NCBI RefSeq assembly: GCF_040567655.1
Contig: NZ_JBEXAC010000001.1
Location: forward strand, 1,302,001 to 1,366,000
Direction: 5' to 3'
Origin: Chitinophaga sp. H8
GTDB lineage: Bacteria; Bacteroidota; Bacteroidia; Chitinophagales; Chitinophagaceae
DNA: 64,000 nucleotides
Positions 9,005 through 19,166 of this stretch are shown here, one piece after another. The position numbers and the translations under genes are program-made. The notes under the pieces were generated by a model that was not told the DNA's origin, ran no database searches, and saw only the letters and a list, made by a program, of their open reading frames with translations. Numbering within the stretch: position 1 is the stretch's first letter; each line of letters opens with the position of its first letter.

Positions 9005-10186
9005 ATGACTGATCACCAGGTTAGGGAGTTATGGGAAAAGTACCTGAAGGGTACTGCTACTGCTACAGAATTGGAGGAGTTGCGACAGGCTTTTGGCCAG
9101 TCGCCCCACTCTGCCATATTCGATGAGCTATTGCAAACAGCTTTCACAGACCCCCGGAATATTGAACAGGGAGATTATGAGATCAATGAAGTAGTTAATG
9201 AGCTGCTGTTACGGATTGAGGAACAACAGGCCGGCCAGCCCCGGATCAACAAGCTTCCCTTCAGGCGCTGGACCTGGGCCGCAGCCGCAGCAGTATTGTT
9301 ACTGGCAGGGATAGGCGGTGCACGCTTATGGAATAATAATGCAAATCAAACAACCCATATCCCCATTGCAAAAACAGACATTCCACCAGGCAGCGAAGGA
9401 GCCATTCTAACGCTGTCTGATGGAAAGGAAGTCGTGCTCGACAGCCTGGGCAATGGTACTATTGCCCGGCAGAATGGGAGCGATGTAAAGCTGGAAGACG
9501 GTGCGTTGCAATACCATCCGGCGGGCGAAGCGGAAAAAACGATGGTTTATAACAAAATGTCCACCCCCCGCGGGCGGCAATTCCAGATGACCCTGCCGGA
9601 TGGCAGTAAGGTGTGGCTCAATGCAGCGTCCTCTATCCGGTTTCCGGTAGCCTTTACCGGTAATGAAAGGAAGGTGGAAGTAACGGGGGAAGTGTACTTT
9701 GAAGTAGCGAAGGATGCCGTCAAGCCATTTATTGTAGCGGGCGGCGGTTTTGTAATACAGGTTTTAGGAACCGATTTTAATATCAATGCTTATACAGAGG
9801 ACGGCCTGGTACAGGCCACCTTACTTACAGGCTCCATTAAAGCTACTACCAATAGCACGACTATGCAGCTTAAACCCGGCGAACAATGGGTATACACCGT
9901 GCCGGGAGCATCTCCCAGGATCATACATGATGCAGACATTAACCAGGTAATGGCATGGAAAAACAAAAGATTTTCTTTTAATGGAAATATCCGGCAGATC
10001 ATGAATGAAGTAGGAAGATGGTACAATATAGCTGTGAAATATGAAGGTAATATCCCTGATAGGGAACTGGAAGGTGGCTTCACCCGGGAAAAAGAACTCC
10101 GGAAAGTCCTGGAAATATTACAGGCTGTTGGCGGCGTAAAATTCGACTTAGTGGGGGAAACCCTTATTGTAAGCGCATCAAAATAA
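9005..10186 (+). CDS. FecR family anti-sigma factor
   Basis: A 393-residue inner-membrane protein: a cytoplasmic sigma-binding N-terminus (residues 1-85), one membrane span at about 87-106 ('WTWAAAAAVLLLAGIGGARLW'), a periplasmic FecR domain at about 190-290 ('MSTPRGRQFQMTLPDGSKVWLNA' is the typical opening) and a C-terminal DUF4974 domain ending 'VLEILQAVGGVKFDLVGETLIV'. In this system the periplasmic part senses the STN domain of the partner SusC transporter and releases the sigma factor. It lies 66 bases after the sigma gene. Confidence 0.92.
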   Translation: MTDHQVRELWEKYLKGTATATELEELRQAFGQSPHSAIFDELLQTAFTDPRNIEQGDYEINEVVNELLLRIEEQQAGQPRINKLPFRRWTWAAAAAVLLLAGIGGARLWNNNANQTTHIPIAKTDIPPGSEGAILTLSDGKEVVLDSLGNGTIARQNGSDVKLEDGALQYHPAGEAEKTMVYNKMSTPRGRQFQMTLPDGSKVWLNAASSIRFPVAFTGNERKVEVTGEVYFEVAKDAVKPFIVAGGGFVIQVLGTDFNINAYTEDGLVQATLLTGSIKATTNSTTMQLKPGEQWVYTVPGASPRIIHDADINQVMAWKNKRFSFNGNIRQIMNEVGRWYNIAVKYEGNIPDRELEGGFTREKELRKVLEILQAVGGVKFDLVGETLIVSASK

Positions 10187-10199
10187 TGAGCCATAAAAA

Positions 10200-10226
10200 A
10201 ACCGCTCCGGTTGCTGCCGGGCGGTT
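10200..10226 (+). other. GC-rich hairpin between fecR and susC
   Basis: AACCGC-T-CCGG and CCGG-GCGGTT pair with one bulged base around a 6-base loop, 14 bases after the FecR stop. No T-run follows on the plus strand, so it is not a classic terminator; it could be a partial terminator, a processing or 3' stability element that separates the low-level regulator transcript from the susCD transcript. Confidence 0.45.
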
Positions 10227-10316
10227 ATGCGAGGCTAATATCCTTATAGAGTCACTATACGGTACGAGTTGAGGCGGATCGTATAGCTTTTATTAACCAA
10301 AACGCAAACTAAAGTT

Positions 10317-13300
10317 ATGCATTTTATGTTTATGAGCACTCCTGGTCCCAGCGCGGCAGGGGGGAAGTACCTTGCATGGATTCATCCGTGGAAGGAAAAA
10401 TCAACCAAAATTATTCGTGTCATGAAAATGTTGAGTGTGCTGCTTATCATCTCTTGTATGCAGGCTTATGGAAGTATCGGTGCCAATGCCCAGGCCGTTA
10501 CACTTTCTGGCAAAAACATCCCGATGAAAACAGTTTTTGAAAAAATCCGGATACAGACGGGTGTTGAATTCGTATGGGACAAAAACATTATTGAGGAGGC
10601 CATACCAGTAACAGTGGCGTTTAAAAACACTCCCTTAAAAGATGCATTGGATAGCTGTTTTAACGGGCAGCCACTCCGTTATTCATTTATTGATAATGTG
10701 ATTGTGGTTACCCGCTCTCCTCATCAGGAACCGGCAGTAATGAATGATAAAGTGCTGATCAGCGGACGTGTACTATCCGAAGATAAAAAGCCAATGGAAG
10801 GGGTGAATATTGTAATCAAAGGAACTACACAAGGTGTCAGCACTGATGCAAAGGGTAATTTCGTTATCCCCGCAGAACCGGGGCAAACGCTTGTTTTCAG
10901 TTCTATCGGTTATGTTCCTCAGGAAATAAAAGTAGGCCAGGCTAATAACTATGCTATATATCTTAAAGTAGCGATAGCTAATCTGGACCAGACTATTGTG
11001 GTAGGTTACGGTACTCAAAGCAAAAGAAATGTAACAGGGTCTATTGCCAAAATATCCGAGCTGAAGCCTGAAGAAAATATCACCGGAAGTCTGTTTAGTG
11101 CCATGCAGGGCAGGGTAGCCGGCTTGCAGGTGAAAAACTCAGATGGTTCCCCGGGCTCTCAGCCTTCTATCAGCATACGCGGGGCCCAAACACTCAATAG
11201 TGCCAACATTAACCCGCTTGTGGTAATCGATGGCCTGATCGTGGATGCAGGCGTAGGATTAGGTACTGTCAACAATCCCAACTTTAATTTCAATAATATC
11301 AACCCTCAGGATATAGCGTCTATTGAAGTACTGAAAGATGCGTCCTCATCGGCTATTTATGGAGCAAGGGGGGCACAGGGTGTGATTATGATCACTACCA
11401 AAAGAGGAAAGCTTGCCAGCCGCCCTGTTGTTAGTGTAAACTCCTATTATGGAATTACCAGATCCACCCTGGGATTTCGGGCTTTGAACAACGCTGAATA
11501 TGAATCGGTATTCAGGGAAGCACGTCAGAACAGGATTGGCGATATCGACAAACTTATTGCAGGTGGAGTAACACCTGAAAGAGAGCAGGTACTGAATGAT
11601 GAAAAAGGTATTTTGGACTATGAGCTCAGCTCTTTTAAACTGGGAACACCTATCGGGCTTTTCGATAACAACTGGGTGGATAAAATAACTTCAAAAAATG
11701 CATCTACCCATAATATCCAGGCTAGTGTATCCGGAGGTGGCATAAACAATACTTATTATTTATCCTTTGGTAAGTATTCCGAAGAAAATACGGTTGGTGA
11801 TGGTATATACAGGAGATATTCCGGTAAAATGGCAATGACCCAAAAAATCAATAAATGGTTAAGGATTGGGGGAGATCTGAATATTTCGTTATCCCAAAGC
11901 AGTAATCTTAATTCCCCCCTGTACGGAGCAATAGAAGCCCGCCCGGATACACCGGATTCGTTATTGATTAATCCTGATGGCAGTATCGGCTACTGGTTTG
12001 GTTTACAAAATCACCCTTACGCAACCAGCTACCAGGTGAAGCGTGATAGAAAGGAGTGGAATTACCTGGCCAATGTTTTTGGCGAAATTACATTCAGACC
12101 TAATCTGGTTTTCAAATCTACACTGGCAGGGGTGAGTAGTCAGAATACTGACTTGAATTTTTATAGCCCGTTCTCCTATTCCGGAAGTTTTGTTAATGGG
12201 GAGCACAATAATAATTCAGGCAGCGGTATTCAGTATACTTTCAATAATACCCTTACCTATCAACTTGCTGTGGGCGACCTGAGGGGTGACCTGTTGCTGG
12301 GTCAGGAGTATTATGAAAATAAAAATACCACTGCCGGCTTCTCGATTTTTGGATTCCCAACGAGTGAAGGCTTATGGAATCCGGGCAACGGTTCTACTTA
12401 TTCGAACAGCGATATTTACAAGAACCGCACTTATGCCGAGGCAGGAGAATCCTATTTCTTCCGTTCTAACCTTAGCTGGAACAACCGGTATCTGTTGAGT
12501 GGAAGTATACGCAGAGATGGTACTTCCAAACTTACAGGGAAGAATAAGTATTCCTGGTTTCCGGCACTATCTGCAGGCTGGATCATTTCTGACGAACCTT
12601 TTTTTGGTAAAAACTCCCTGGTTTCTTTTCTTAAAATTAAATCAGGTGTAGGGCTTACCGGTAATATCCGCACACTAGGCTATTTTGATTTTGCTGACCT
12701 GATAAACACCGGGACCTATAGCGGAAAACCTGCACTGGTATTAAGTAATGTTCGTGGAAACCGGGATCTGAGATGGGAAAGAACACGTCAATATGATGCT
12801 GGTATAGAAGCCAGGTTCCTGAAAAACAAGCTTTCAATGGTACTGGAATTCTACGAGAAAAGAACGGATGGGTTGATTACCAGTTTACCGCTGCCATATT
12901 CCACAGGTGGTTATGCCTCTCAAAAAGGAAATCTTGGTACTGTAGCCAATAAGGGTATTGATCTGGACCTGTCTTACCGCAGCCGGTTGACGAACGATCA
13001 GAAGTTTTCCTGGAATGCCGGTGTAGCACTGAACATTAACAGGAACAAGATCCTGTATTTAAGAGATTCCGTAATGGGTTATGGCTATTATATGCCTGGC
13101 GGGCCACGGCCATATGTAAAGATGGGACAATCTGTGGGTTCCCTGCTGCTCTACAAATCATTGGGCGTTGATCCTCAAACCGGGGACATGATATATGAAG
13201 ACAAGAATAAAGATGGTATCATCAACCAGGCTGACCAGGAATATGTTCCTGTAGCGCAACCTAAACTTTCCGGAGGGTTTAACCTGGGCGCCAGTTGGAA

Positions 13301-13781
13301 TCGTATCAGTATTGACGCCAGTCTTACCTTCAGCACAGGTAGTAAGATTTATAATCTTGACGATCAATACAGCCGTCTTTTTAATATAGATTATACCGGG
13401 GTAATGACGAATAAGCCTGAATGGATTACTGACAGATGGAGACATCCAGGTGATAACAGCTATTATCCACGTGCTGTAGTAGGTCCACATGGTGCCGGTC
13501 AAATGGAAGACTGGAATACCCTGCCGTCTACCCATTACCTGTTCGATGCTTCTTATCTGAGAATGCGGAATGTGACTATTGCATACCAGTTCGACGAAAA
13601 AATATTGAAAAGAGCAGGCATTCCGGCACTTCGCGTTTATACATCCTTCCAGAACCTGTTTGTAATCAAGAGTAAGGGCCTGAAACTGGCTGATCCTGAA
13701 GTAGGGATAGAAACAGGTATACAGGCAACATTTGTACCGATGCCGAGAACATTTGCCTTTGGTATTGATATCACTTTATAA
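10317..13781 (+). CDS. SusC/RagA-type TonB-linked outer-membrane transporter with STN domain
   Basis: A 1154-residue transporter. The signal peptide is near residues 37-60 ('LSVLLIISCMQAYGSIGANAQ' region), preceded by an unusually long basic leader; a start at Met 35 or Met 37 is also possible. Next come the STN (secretin/TonB short N-terminal) domain at about 64-115, a carboxypeptidase-regulatory-like beta-sandwich at about 147-225 ('GRVLSEDKKPMEGVNIVIKGT'), the plug ('VVGYGTQSKRNVTGSI', 'SIEVLKDASSSAIYGARGA'), and the beta-barrel ending in an aromatic-rich strand 'RTFAFGIDITL'. With the SusD partner it imports an oligomer across the outer membrane using TonB. The STN domain marks it as a signalling transporter controlling the upstream sigma/FecR pair. 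Confidence 0.93.
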   Translation: MHFMFMSTPGPSAAGGKYLAWIHPWKEKSTKIIRVMKMLSVLLIISCMQAYGSIGANAQAVTLSGKNIPMKTVFEKIRIQTGVEFVWDKNIIEEAIPVTVAFKNTPLKDALDSCFNGQPLRYSFIDNVIVVTRSPHQEPAVMNDKVLISGRVLSEDKKPMEGVNIVIKGTTQGVSTDAKGNFVIPAEPGQTLVFSSIGYVPQEIKVGQANNYAIYLKVAIANLDQTIVVGYGTQSKRNVTGSIAKISELKPEENITGSLFSAMQGRVAGLQVKNSDGSPGSQPSISIRGAQTLNSANINPLVVIDGLIVDAGVGLGTVNNPNFNFNNINPQDIASIEVLKDASSSAIYGARGAQGVIMITTKRGKLASRPVVSVNSYYGITRSTLGFRALNNAEYESVFREARQNRIGDIDKLIAGGVTPEREQVLNDEKGILDYELSSFKLGTPIGLFDNNWVDKITSKNASTHNIQASVSGGGINNTYYLSFGKYSEENTVGDGIYRRYSGKMAMTQKINKWLRIGGDLNISLSQSSNLNSPLYGAIEARPDTPDSLLINPDGSIGYWFGLQNHPYATSYQVKRDRKEWNYLANVFGEITFRPNLVFKSTLAGVSSQNTDLNFYSPFSYSGSFVNGEHNNNSGSGIQYTFNNTLTYQLAVGDLRGDLLLGQEYYENKNTTAGFSIFGFPTSEGLWNPGNGSTYSNSDIYKNRTYAEAGESYFFRSNLSWNNRYLLSGSIRRDGTSKLTGKNKYSWFPALSAGWIISDEPFFGKNSLVSFLKIKSGVGLTGNIRTLGYFDFADLINTGTYSGKPALVLSNVRGNRDLRWERTRQYDAGIEARFLKNKLSMVLEFYEKRTDGLITSLPLPYSTGGYASQKGNLGTVANKGIDLDLSYRSRLTNDQKFSWNAGVALNINRNKILYLRDSVMGYGYYMPGGPRPYVKMGQSVGSLLLYKSLGVDPQTGDMIYEDKNKDGIINQADQEYVPVAQPKLSGGFNLGASWNRISIDASLTFSTGSKIYNLDDQYSRLFNIDYTGVMTNKPEWITDRWRHPGDNSYYPRAVVGPHGAGQMEDWNTLPSTHYLFDASYLRMRNVTIAYQFDEKILKRAGIPALRVYTSFQNLFVIKSKGLKLADPEVGIETGIQATFVPMPRTFAFGIDITL

Positions 13782-13798
13782 TCAGAAAAAATATTGAT

Positions 13799-15196
13799 AT
13801 GCTTCGGAGATATTTCCTTTTAATAAATTTACTTACATTTCTTGCCTGCACTTTTTCATCGTGCAGTAAAAACCTGGATGATCCTTTTCCGGATACCTCC
13901 ATTGGTGAACAACAGCTCAGACCTGCGGATCTGGCACTCCTGGTAAAAGGGGCCTATTCAAAGATCCATGGAGGCTGGCCTTCACAAACCTATCCGCTGT
14001 TTGATATATATGCAGATGATATAATCTCTGTACAGGGAGGTTCTGTGACCCGCTTTAACCCACAGGCATATGAGGCCTGTAATCCAAATCCAAGTGATGG
14101 TTTCAGTAATGGTTTTTATTATAATGGCGCCTATACTGCCATTGGGCATGCCAATGTTGTAATTAACTATATCCGCTCCCGTGAGCTTACTGATCTGAAT
14201 AAAGAGCTGGGAGAAGCGTTGGGAATCCGTGGGTATTGTTATTTCCGCCTGATGGAAGCATATAAGGGGGTGATCATTACATTGGGGTCAAATGAAGACC
14301 CGTCAGAATATAAACGTGCCCAAAACACAGAAGAAGAGGTGTATAACCGCGTTATCACCGATCTGAAAGATGCAGAAAAGCTGTTGCCATCATTTACAAC
14401 AGCTGATGCTTTGTCTAAAGAAGCCGTTCAGTTGTTGCTGGCAAGAATCTACCTGAATAAGGGAGATAAAGTGGAAGCTAAAAAATATGCTGAAATGGTG
14501 ATCACTTCACCAGCTACTGAACTTACCCAGGATTTTACCAGTAATTTCCGCTACAATAATTCGGGCAATAAAGAGTTGCTTTTCCGTCTGGTAGAAGGCC
14601 CCGTACCCAGCTCCTATGACCGTAGTGGTATGTTTGCGTTATACAGCCCCGGATTTCCTTATCGGCGGCCAACAGGTGTGACCGGTAATGGCCAGACTTG
14701 GTTAAACGCTGATCTGGTGGATGCCTATGAAACCGGTGATGTACGTACAGGGTTAGTCAAAAATCAATTTGCCAATAGCGTGGGTAAAGAGGTGACTTAC
14801 CTAATGAAATTCTCGCTGGATACTTTACAGGAAGCGAATGGATTTGTGACCTATCCGCAGATCCGGTTAAGTGAAGCTTACCTTATTTCTGCAGAAGCAG
14901 ATGCCCGCGGAGGTGTGGTTAATGTGGCCCGCTACAATGAAGTCAGGAAAAAAAGAAATGTAAAAGTGAAGGCTGCTGCTGATTTTGCCGGTGCCAATGA
15001 TTTCCTGAATGAGATTGAAATGGAGAGAAGAAAAGAATTTGTAGGAGAAGGATTACGCTGGCAGGATATGAAACGCTTTGGCAAGGCATTGGGCTTTTTG
15101 AGTTCCAAAGGACGGGATGCAACGCGGCTTTACCTCCCATTTGTTACGGCCGAATTAAATAAAAATCCAAAGCTGATACAGAACAAGGGGTATTAG
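13799..15196 (+). CDS. SusD/RagB family surface substrate-binding lipoprotein
   Basis: A 465-residue lipoprotein with lipobox 'FSSC' (Cys 21) and an N-terminal SusD-like domain followed by the RagB/SusD C-terminal domain. 'YGYC..RLMEAY'-type helices ('RGYCYFRLMEAYKGV'), 'LLLARIYLNKGDKVEAKKYAEMVI' (a TPR-like helix pair) and the C-terminal 'EIEMERRKEFVGEGLRWQDMKRFG' are hallmark stretches. It caps the SusC barrel and captures substrate at the cell surface. It begins 17 bases after the SusC stop. No CAZyme is linked, so the substrate may not be a glycan. Confidence 0.92.
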   Translation: MLRRYFLLINLLTFLACTFSSCSKNLDDPFPDTSIGEQQLRPADLALLVKGAYSKIHGGWPSQTYPLFDIYADDIISVQGGSVTRFNPQAYEACNPNPSDGFSNGFYYNGAYTAIGHANVVINYIRSRELTDLNKELGEALGIRGYCYFRLMEAYKGVIITLGSNEDPSEYKRAQNTEEEVYNRVITDLKDAEKLLPSFTTADALSKEAVQLLLARIYLNKGDKVEAKKYAEMVITSPATELTQDFTSNFRYNNSGNKELLFRLVEGPVPSSYDRSGMFALYSPGFPYRRPTGVTGNGQTWLNADLVDAYETGDVRTGLVKNQFANSVGKEVTYLMKFSLDTLQEANGFVTYPQIRLSEAYLISAEADARGGVVNVARYNEVRKKRNVKVKAAADFAGANDFLNEIEMERRKEFVGEGLRWQDMKRFGKALGFLSSKGRDATRLYLPFVTAELNKNPKLIQNKGY

Positions 15197-15218
15197 TAAT
15201 ACGAACAAATCAAATAGT

Positions 15219-16346
15219 ATGAAGCGCATATTAATATTAAACCTATGCTTACTTGGAACAATTTGCGGCGTAAAGGCACAGCAGTTTACCATAGTAGGAG
15301 ATATGGGTAAAAGTGCTGAGGGGGCAATCGTGCTCCTTAATTTCTCAAGGGATAATAAATATCATCAGGATTCAGCATTGGTAAAGGATGGGAAATTCCG
15401 TATTACCAGTACCATCAGTGAACCGGTAACCGGCTATATCAGGCTGCTAAAAGGAAGTAGTGGCGCTGAGCATGATATGGAACAACGGGCAGATGAGAGC
15501 CAGATTTTTCTTGAACCTATGCTGATAAAAATAAAATCATCAGATGGGACTATTAGAAAGGCTACTATCAAAGGCGGCGCCGGGCAGTTGGAGCTGCTGG
15601 CGCTCGAAAAGCAGCTCAAGCCTTATCAGGCAAAACTAGCGCCATTGATGGATAGTATGATGTACTACTTTGAAAAAAAAGAGGATGCCGGGGTCGAAAA
15701 GTTCAAAAAGCTTAGCAGGCCTGTATATGATGAGATCGATGAAGCGAAAAGGGCGTTTGTAATGGCGCATCCAGATTCCTATCTGAGCCTTTCCCTGGTA
15801 AGGGACAACAGCTTTGTGATCGATGTGGCAACATTTGAGCCATTGATTAATGCACTCAGTGCACGGATGAAAAAAACACCTACTGCCCGGTCAATGGCTG
15901 CCCGGCTGGATATTGCGAAAAGAACAGCAGTAGGTATGAAAGCACTTGACTTTACGTTGCCTGATACCTCCGGGGCTTCAGTCACCTTGTCTGCATTCAA
16001 AGGAAAGTATATTCTGGTTGATTTCTGGGCAAGCTGGTGTGGCCCATGTAGAGAAGAAAACCCTTATCTGGTAAAAGTTTATCAGCAATATGGGGGAAAG
16101 GATTTTGAAATAATCGGTATTTCACTGGATTCTCAGAAATCACCGTGGCTGAAAGCTATTGCAGACGATGGGTTGAAGTGGCTGCATGTGAGTGATCTGC
16201 AGGGCCCAAAAAATGAAGTGGCCAAACAATATGATGTCAGAGCCGTTCCCCAGAATTTCCTGGTAGATCCCAATGGTATAATCATTGCCAAGAATTTACG
16301 GGCAGGTCAGTTGGAAGATAAACTGAAAACCGTTTTTAAAAATTAG
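15219..16346 (+). CDS. TlpA-like thiol-disulfide oxidoreductase with N-terminal DUF4369-like domain
   Basis: A 375-residue exported protein: signal peptide 'ILILNLCLLGTICGVKAQ', an N-terminal beta-sandwich of the DUF4369 kind (about 22-130), a helical linker, and a C-terminal thioredoxin fold with the redox motif 'WCGPC' (Cys 274 and Cys 277) followed by the cis-Pro stretch 'VRAVPQNFLVDPNG'. It should reduce or isomerise disulfides in the periplasm. It is 22 bases from susD and ends at a strong terminator, so it is the last gene of the transport operon. Such proteins commonly accompany SusCD pairs that take up non-glycan substrates. Confidence 0.88.
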   Translation: MKRILILNLCLLGTICGVKAQQFTIVGDMGKSAEGAIVLLNFSRDNKYHQDSALVKDGKFRITSTISEPVTGYIRLLKGSSGAEHDMEQRADESQIFLEPMLIKIKSSDGTIRKATIKGGAGQLELLALEKQLKPYQAKLAPLMDSMMYYFEKKEDAGVEKFKKLSRPVYDEIDEAKRAFVMAHPDSYLSLSLVRDNSFVIDVATFEPLINALSARMKKTPTARSMAARLDIAKRTAVGMKALDFTLPDTSGASVTLSAFKGKYILVDFWASWCGPCREENPYLVKVYQQYGGKDFEIIGISLDSQKSPWLKAIADDGLKWLHVSDLQGPKNEVAKQYDVRAVPQNFLVDPNGIIIAKNLRAGQLEDKLKTVFKN

Positions 16347-16369
16347 CACTCATTATTCCTGATCAGACA

Positions 16370-16407
16370 GGCTGGCTAAAAAGTAAAATTTTTAGTCAGC
16401 CTTTTTT
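16370..16407 (+). terminator. Rho-independent terminator of the SusCD operon
   Basis: A 13-bp stem (16370-16382 with 16389-16401, one G-U pair) with a 6-base loop, followed by six T. It closes the sigma-fecR-susC-susD-tlpA unit. Confidence 0.85.
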
Positions 16408-16444
16408 GTTTACATATGGACACCTACTGTATCGAAATCGTACA

Positions 16445-16475
16445 TTTGTTTTTTATGTAAATTCATATATACTTG
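16445..16475 (+). promoter_or_regulatory. Promoter of the FtsX-type permease gene
   Basis: TTTG at 16445-16448, a 19-base spacer, then TATACTTG at 16468-16475 (one mismatch to TAnnTTTG). It lies between the operon terminator and the ATG at 16556 and supports independent expression of the permease. Confidence 0.5.
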
Positions 16476-16555
16476 ATTTTTAAGTAAATAGTAAATGGCA
16501 TTTTTCTTGACGCCCCCACTTGTCATTCTTACTCAACTTTAATATTACGTCCACC

Positions 16556-18958
16556 ATGTTAAGCAACTATCTGAAAACTGCATGGAAAAATTTACGCAGT
16601 AATAAGGTCTATTTCGCAATTAATACTGTTGGTTTAGCAGTGGGGATTGCAGCTTGTCTGCTCATTTTTTTATTAATTCAATACGAAACCAGCTTTGATA
16701 ATTTTCATAAAAACGGGGAGCGCATTTATAGGGTGGTATCAGCAGTGAAAACTTCGGAAGGCATGAACTATTCGAAAGCCAGTGCCTTTCCTGTAGCAGA
16801 TGCTTTAAGAAGCGAGTATCCACAACTGAAACATGTAGCCCGTATATATGAACGAGAAGGTAAGCAAATAACCTTACCGAATGATAAAGCAGAGGTACCA
16901 CCAAAAAAATTTAAGGAGAATGTTTTTTTTGCTGAACCTGAATTTTTCGACATATTCAATTTCCCCTTTCTGGAAGGCAACTCAAAAACTGCTTTATCAG
17001 CACCTAATTCGGTAGTGCTTACGCAAGAAACCGCTAATAAGTATTTTGGAGATTGGCAGATAGCTATGGGTAAATTTATCAAGTATGATAATGGGCAGCT
17101 GTGCAAAGTGACTGGCATCCTGAAAAATATTCCTGCTAATACGGATTTTCCCTTACAGGCTGTATTTTCTTTTAAATCTGTTAGTGGGCAGGAAGATGTT
17201 TTAACGGATTGGGCAGGCCTGGACGGGTCTTTAAATACTTTTCTGGTACTTCCCGAAAATATACCGGTACAGCAATTTGATAACGATCTTAAAGATTTTG
17301 TAAAGAAGTATACACCTGTTGAATATGCGAATCAGGGATATGTTTTACAGCCTTTGAGTAGCATGCACTATGAGAGTGAGTTCGGTATTTACGGGAGAAC
17401 CACTTTCAGTAAAGAATTGATTACCGCATTAAGCCTGATAGGTTTGTTTCTTTTAATAATTGCCTGCATAAATTTTGTAAACCTTGCCACAGCGCAATCA
17501 GTAAGCCGTTCAAAAGAAGTGGGCATCAGAAAGGTGTTGGGCAGTAGTAAAAATCAATTGGTTATTCAGTTTTTAAGTGAAACTTTTATCATTACCCTTC
17601 TTTCAATATTGATGGCAATAGTGTTTGCATTCCTGGCATTACCGCTGCTTAACCAACTATTGCAAACACCATTGGAAATAAGGCCTACGTTCTCTTTGAT
17701 GGTGTTTTTATTCACTATGCTTATTGTTGTTACCTTATTATCGGGCTGCTATCCTGCAATTGTTTTGTCGGGATTTAATCCTATCACTGCACTGAAAAAT
17801 AAATTTACCAGCCATACTGCCAGCGGGCTTTCAGTGAGGAAGGTATTGGTGGTGTTTCAATTTGCCACAGCGCAGCTACTGATTATAGGAACATTAATTG
17901 TTGTGAGTCAGATGGATTTCTTTCAAAATGCATTTATGGGTTTTGATAAAGAGGCGGTGATTACGGTTCCGATGCCTCATGACACGGCCCGTGCGTCTAA
18001 AATGGATGCATTGAAAATGGAGTTGCTGCAACAGTCCGGAATAAAAAATGTGAGTTTTAGTGCGTTTAGTCCGATAGATAAAGCGGGTTGGGATGATGAG
18101 TTTAAATTTGAGAATGCTGTAAAGAAATCGGGTTTCAGGACTGAGTTTAAATGGGCTGATGCTGATTATTTTAAAACATATGGTATTCAGTTTATTGCTG
18201 GTATGCCATATAGAGAAGCGGATACTGTAAACGGATTTGTGGTGAATGAAATGATGGTGAAAAAATTAGGTTTCAGGAATCCTGAGGATATCATCGGGAA
18301 AAAAATAAATTTCTGGGATGGCAGGATGGTGGCATCTGTTGTTGGAGTAGTGAAAGATTTTAACGGTAACTCATTGAAAAAGGAGAGGACTCCTATTGTG
18401 CTGGGGTCCTACCAATTGGTGTACCGGTTGATCAACATAAAAATACAGCCGCAGCGCATGAAAGAAACTTTGGAGGCAATAGAGAAGATTTGGAACAGGG
18501 CACATCCTGATTTTATCTTTGAGTACCAGTTTCTGGATGATAAGATTGCCAGCTTTTATCAGCAGGAAAACCAGCTCTCACAATTGTATAAAATATTTGC
18601 AGGCATCGCTATATTTATTTCCTGTCTTGGGCTGTATGGCTTCGTTTCCTTCATGGTAGTACACCGTACTAAAGAAGTAGGTATCAGGAAGATATTAGGT
18701 GCATCAGCAGGTAACATCATTTATTTGATCTCTAAAGAATTTACGCTGCTTATTGGCGTTGCATTTTTAATTGCGGCTCCAATAGCTTATTATCTGATGC
18801 ATCGCTGGCTGCAAAACTTTGCTTACAGGATAAATATTGGCGTTGGAATATTTTTATCCACCATTCTTATCTCAGAAATAGTAGCCTGGCTTACTGTCGG
18901 GTATCAGGCACTAAAAGCAGCACTCGTAAATCCGGTGAAAAGTTTGAAGCGGGAATGA
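16556..18958 (+). CDS. MacB/FtsX-type ABC transporter permease, orphan
   Basis: An 800-residue membrane protein; the ATG at 16556 gives the usual family N-terminus 'MLSNYLKTAWKNLRSNK', so the longer upstream frame is not used. It has two MacB_PCD-FtsX halves: span 1 at about 21-42, a large periplasmic domain, three spans at about 280-420, then a second periplasmic domain and three spans in the last 140 residues ('AIFISCLGLYGFVSFMVV', 'VGIRKILGAS'). Such proteins use cytoplasmic ATPases for mechanotransmission, lipoprotein or peptide export. No ATP-binding gene is adjacent, as is typical for the many lone paralogues in Chitinophaga-like genomes. Confidence 0.88.
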   Translation: MLSNYLKTAWKNLRSNKVYFAINTVGLAVGIAACLLIFLLIQYETSFDNFHKNGERIYRVVSAVKTSEGMNYSKASAFPVADALRSEYPQLKHVARIYEREGKQITLPNDKAEVPPKKFKENVFFAEPEFFDIFNFPFLEGNSKTALSAPNSVVLTQETANKYFGDWQIAMGKFIKYDNGQLCKVTGILKNIPANTDFPLQAVFSFKSVSGQEDVLTDWAGLDGSLNTFLVLPENIPVQQFDNDLKDFVKKYTPVEYANQGYVLQPLSSMHYESEFGIYGRTTFSKELITALSLIGLFLLIIACINFVNLATAQSVSRSKEVGIRKVLGSSKNQLVIQFLSETFIITLLSILMAIVFAFLALPLLNQLLQTPLEIRPTFSLMVFLFTMLIVVTLLSGCYPAIVLSGFNPITALKNKFTSHTASGLSVRKVLVVFQFATAQLLIIGTLIVVSQMDFFQNAFMGFDKEAVITVPMPHDTARASKMDALKMELLQQSGIKNVSFSAFSPIDKAGWDDEFKFENAVKKSGFRTEFKWADADYFKTYGIQFIAGMPYREADTVNGFVVNEMMVKKLGFRNPEDIIGKKINFWDGRMVASVVGVVKDFNGNSLKKERTPIVLGSYQLVYRLINIKIQPQRMKETLEAIEKIWNRAHPDFIFEYQFLDDKIASFYQQENQLSQLYKIFAGIAIFISCLGLYGFVSFMVVHRTKEVGIRKILGASAGNIIYLISKEFTLLIGVAFLIAAPIAYYLMHRWLQNFAYRINIGVGIFLSTILISEIVAWLTVGYQALKAALVNPVKSLKRE

Positions 18959-19039
18959 TATCATTTACAGGCCTGTTAAGCTGATATGACTTTATCCCTA
19001 TGTAGTGGAATGATATTGATCAGTTCTTCATGAGGGCAA

Positions 19040-19073
19040 AAAGGTGACATACCACTACCAGTATGTCACCTTT
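19040..19073. terminator. Bidirectional terminator
   Basis: A perfect 13-bp inverted repeat (aaaggtgacatac / gtatgtcaccttt) with an 8-base loop lies between the convergent permease and DUF1080 genes. Confidence 0.75.
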
Positions 19074-19166
19074 CGGATGGTTTACTTGCCAATAACCATG
19101 TTTTAGTATTGGCGCCTGAGAGAGCAGCACCGCAAAATATCTATAGGGTAATCCTTTTATGATCAA

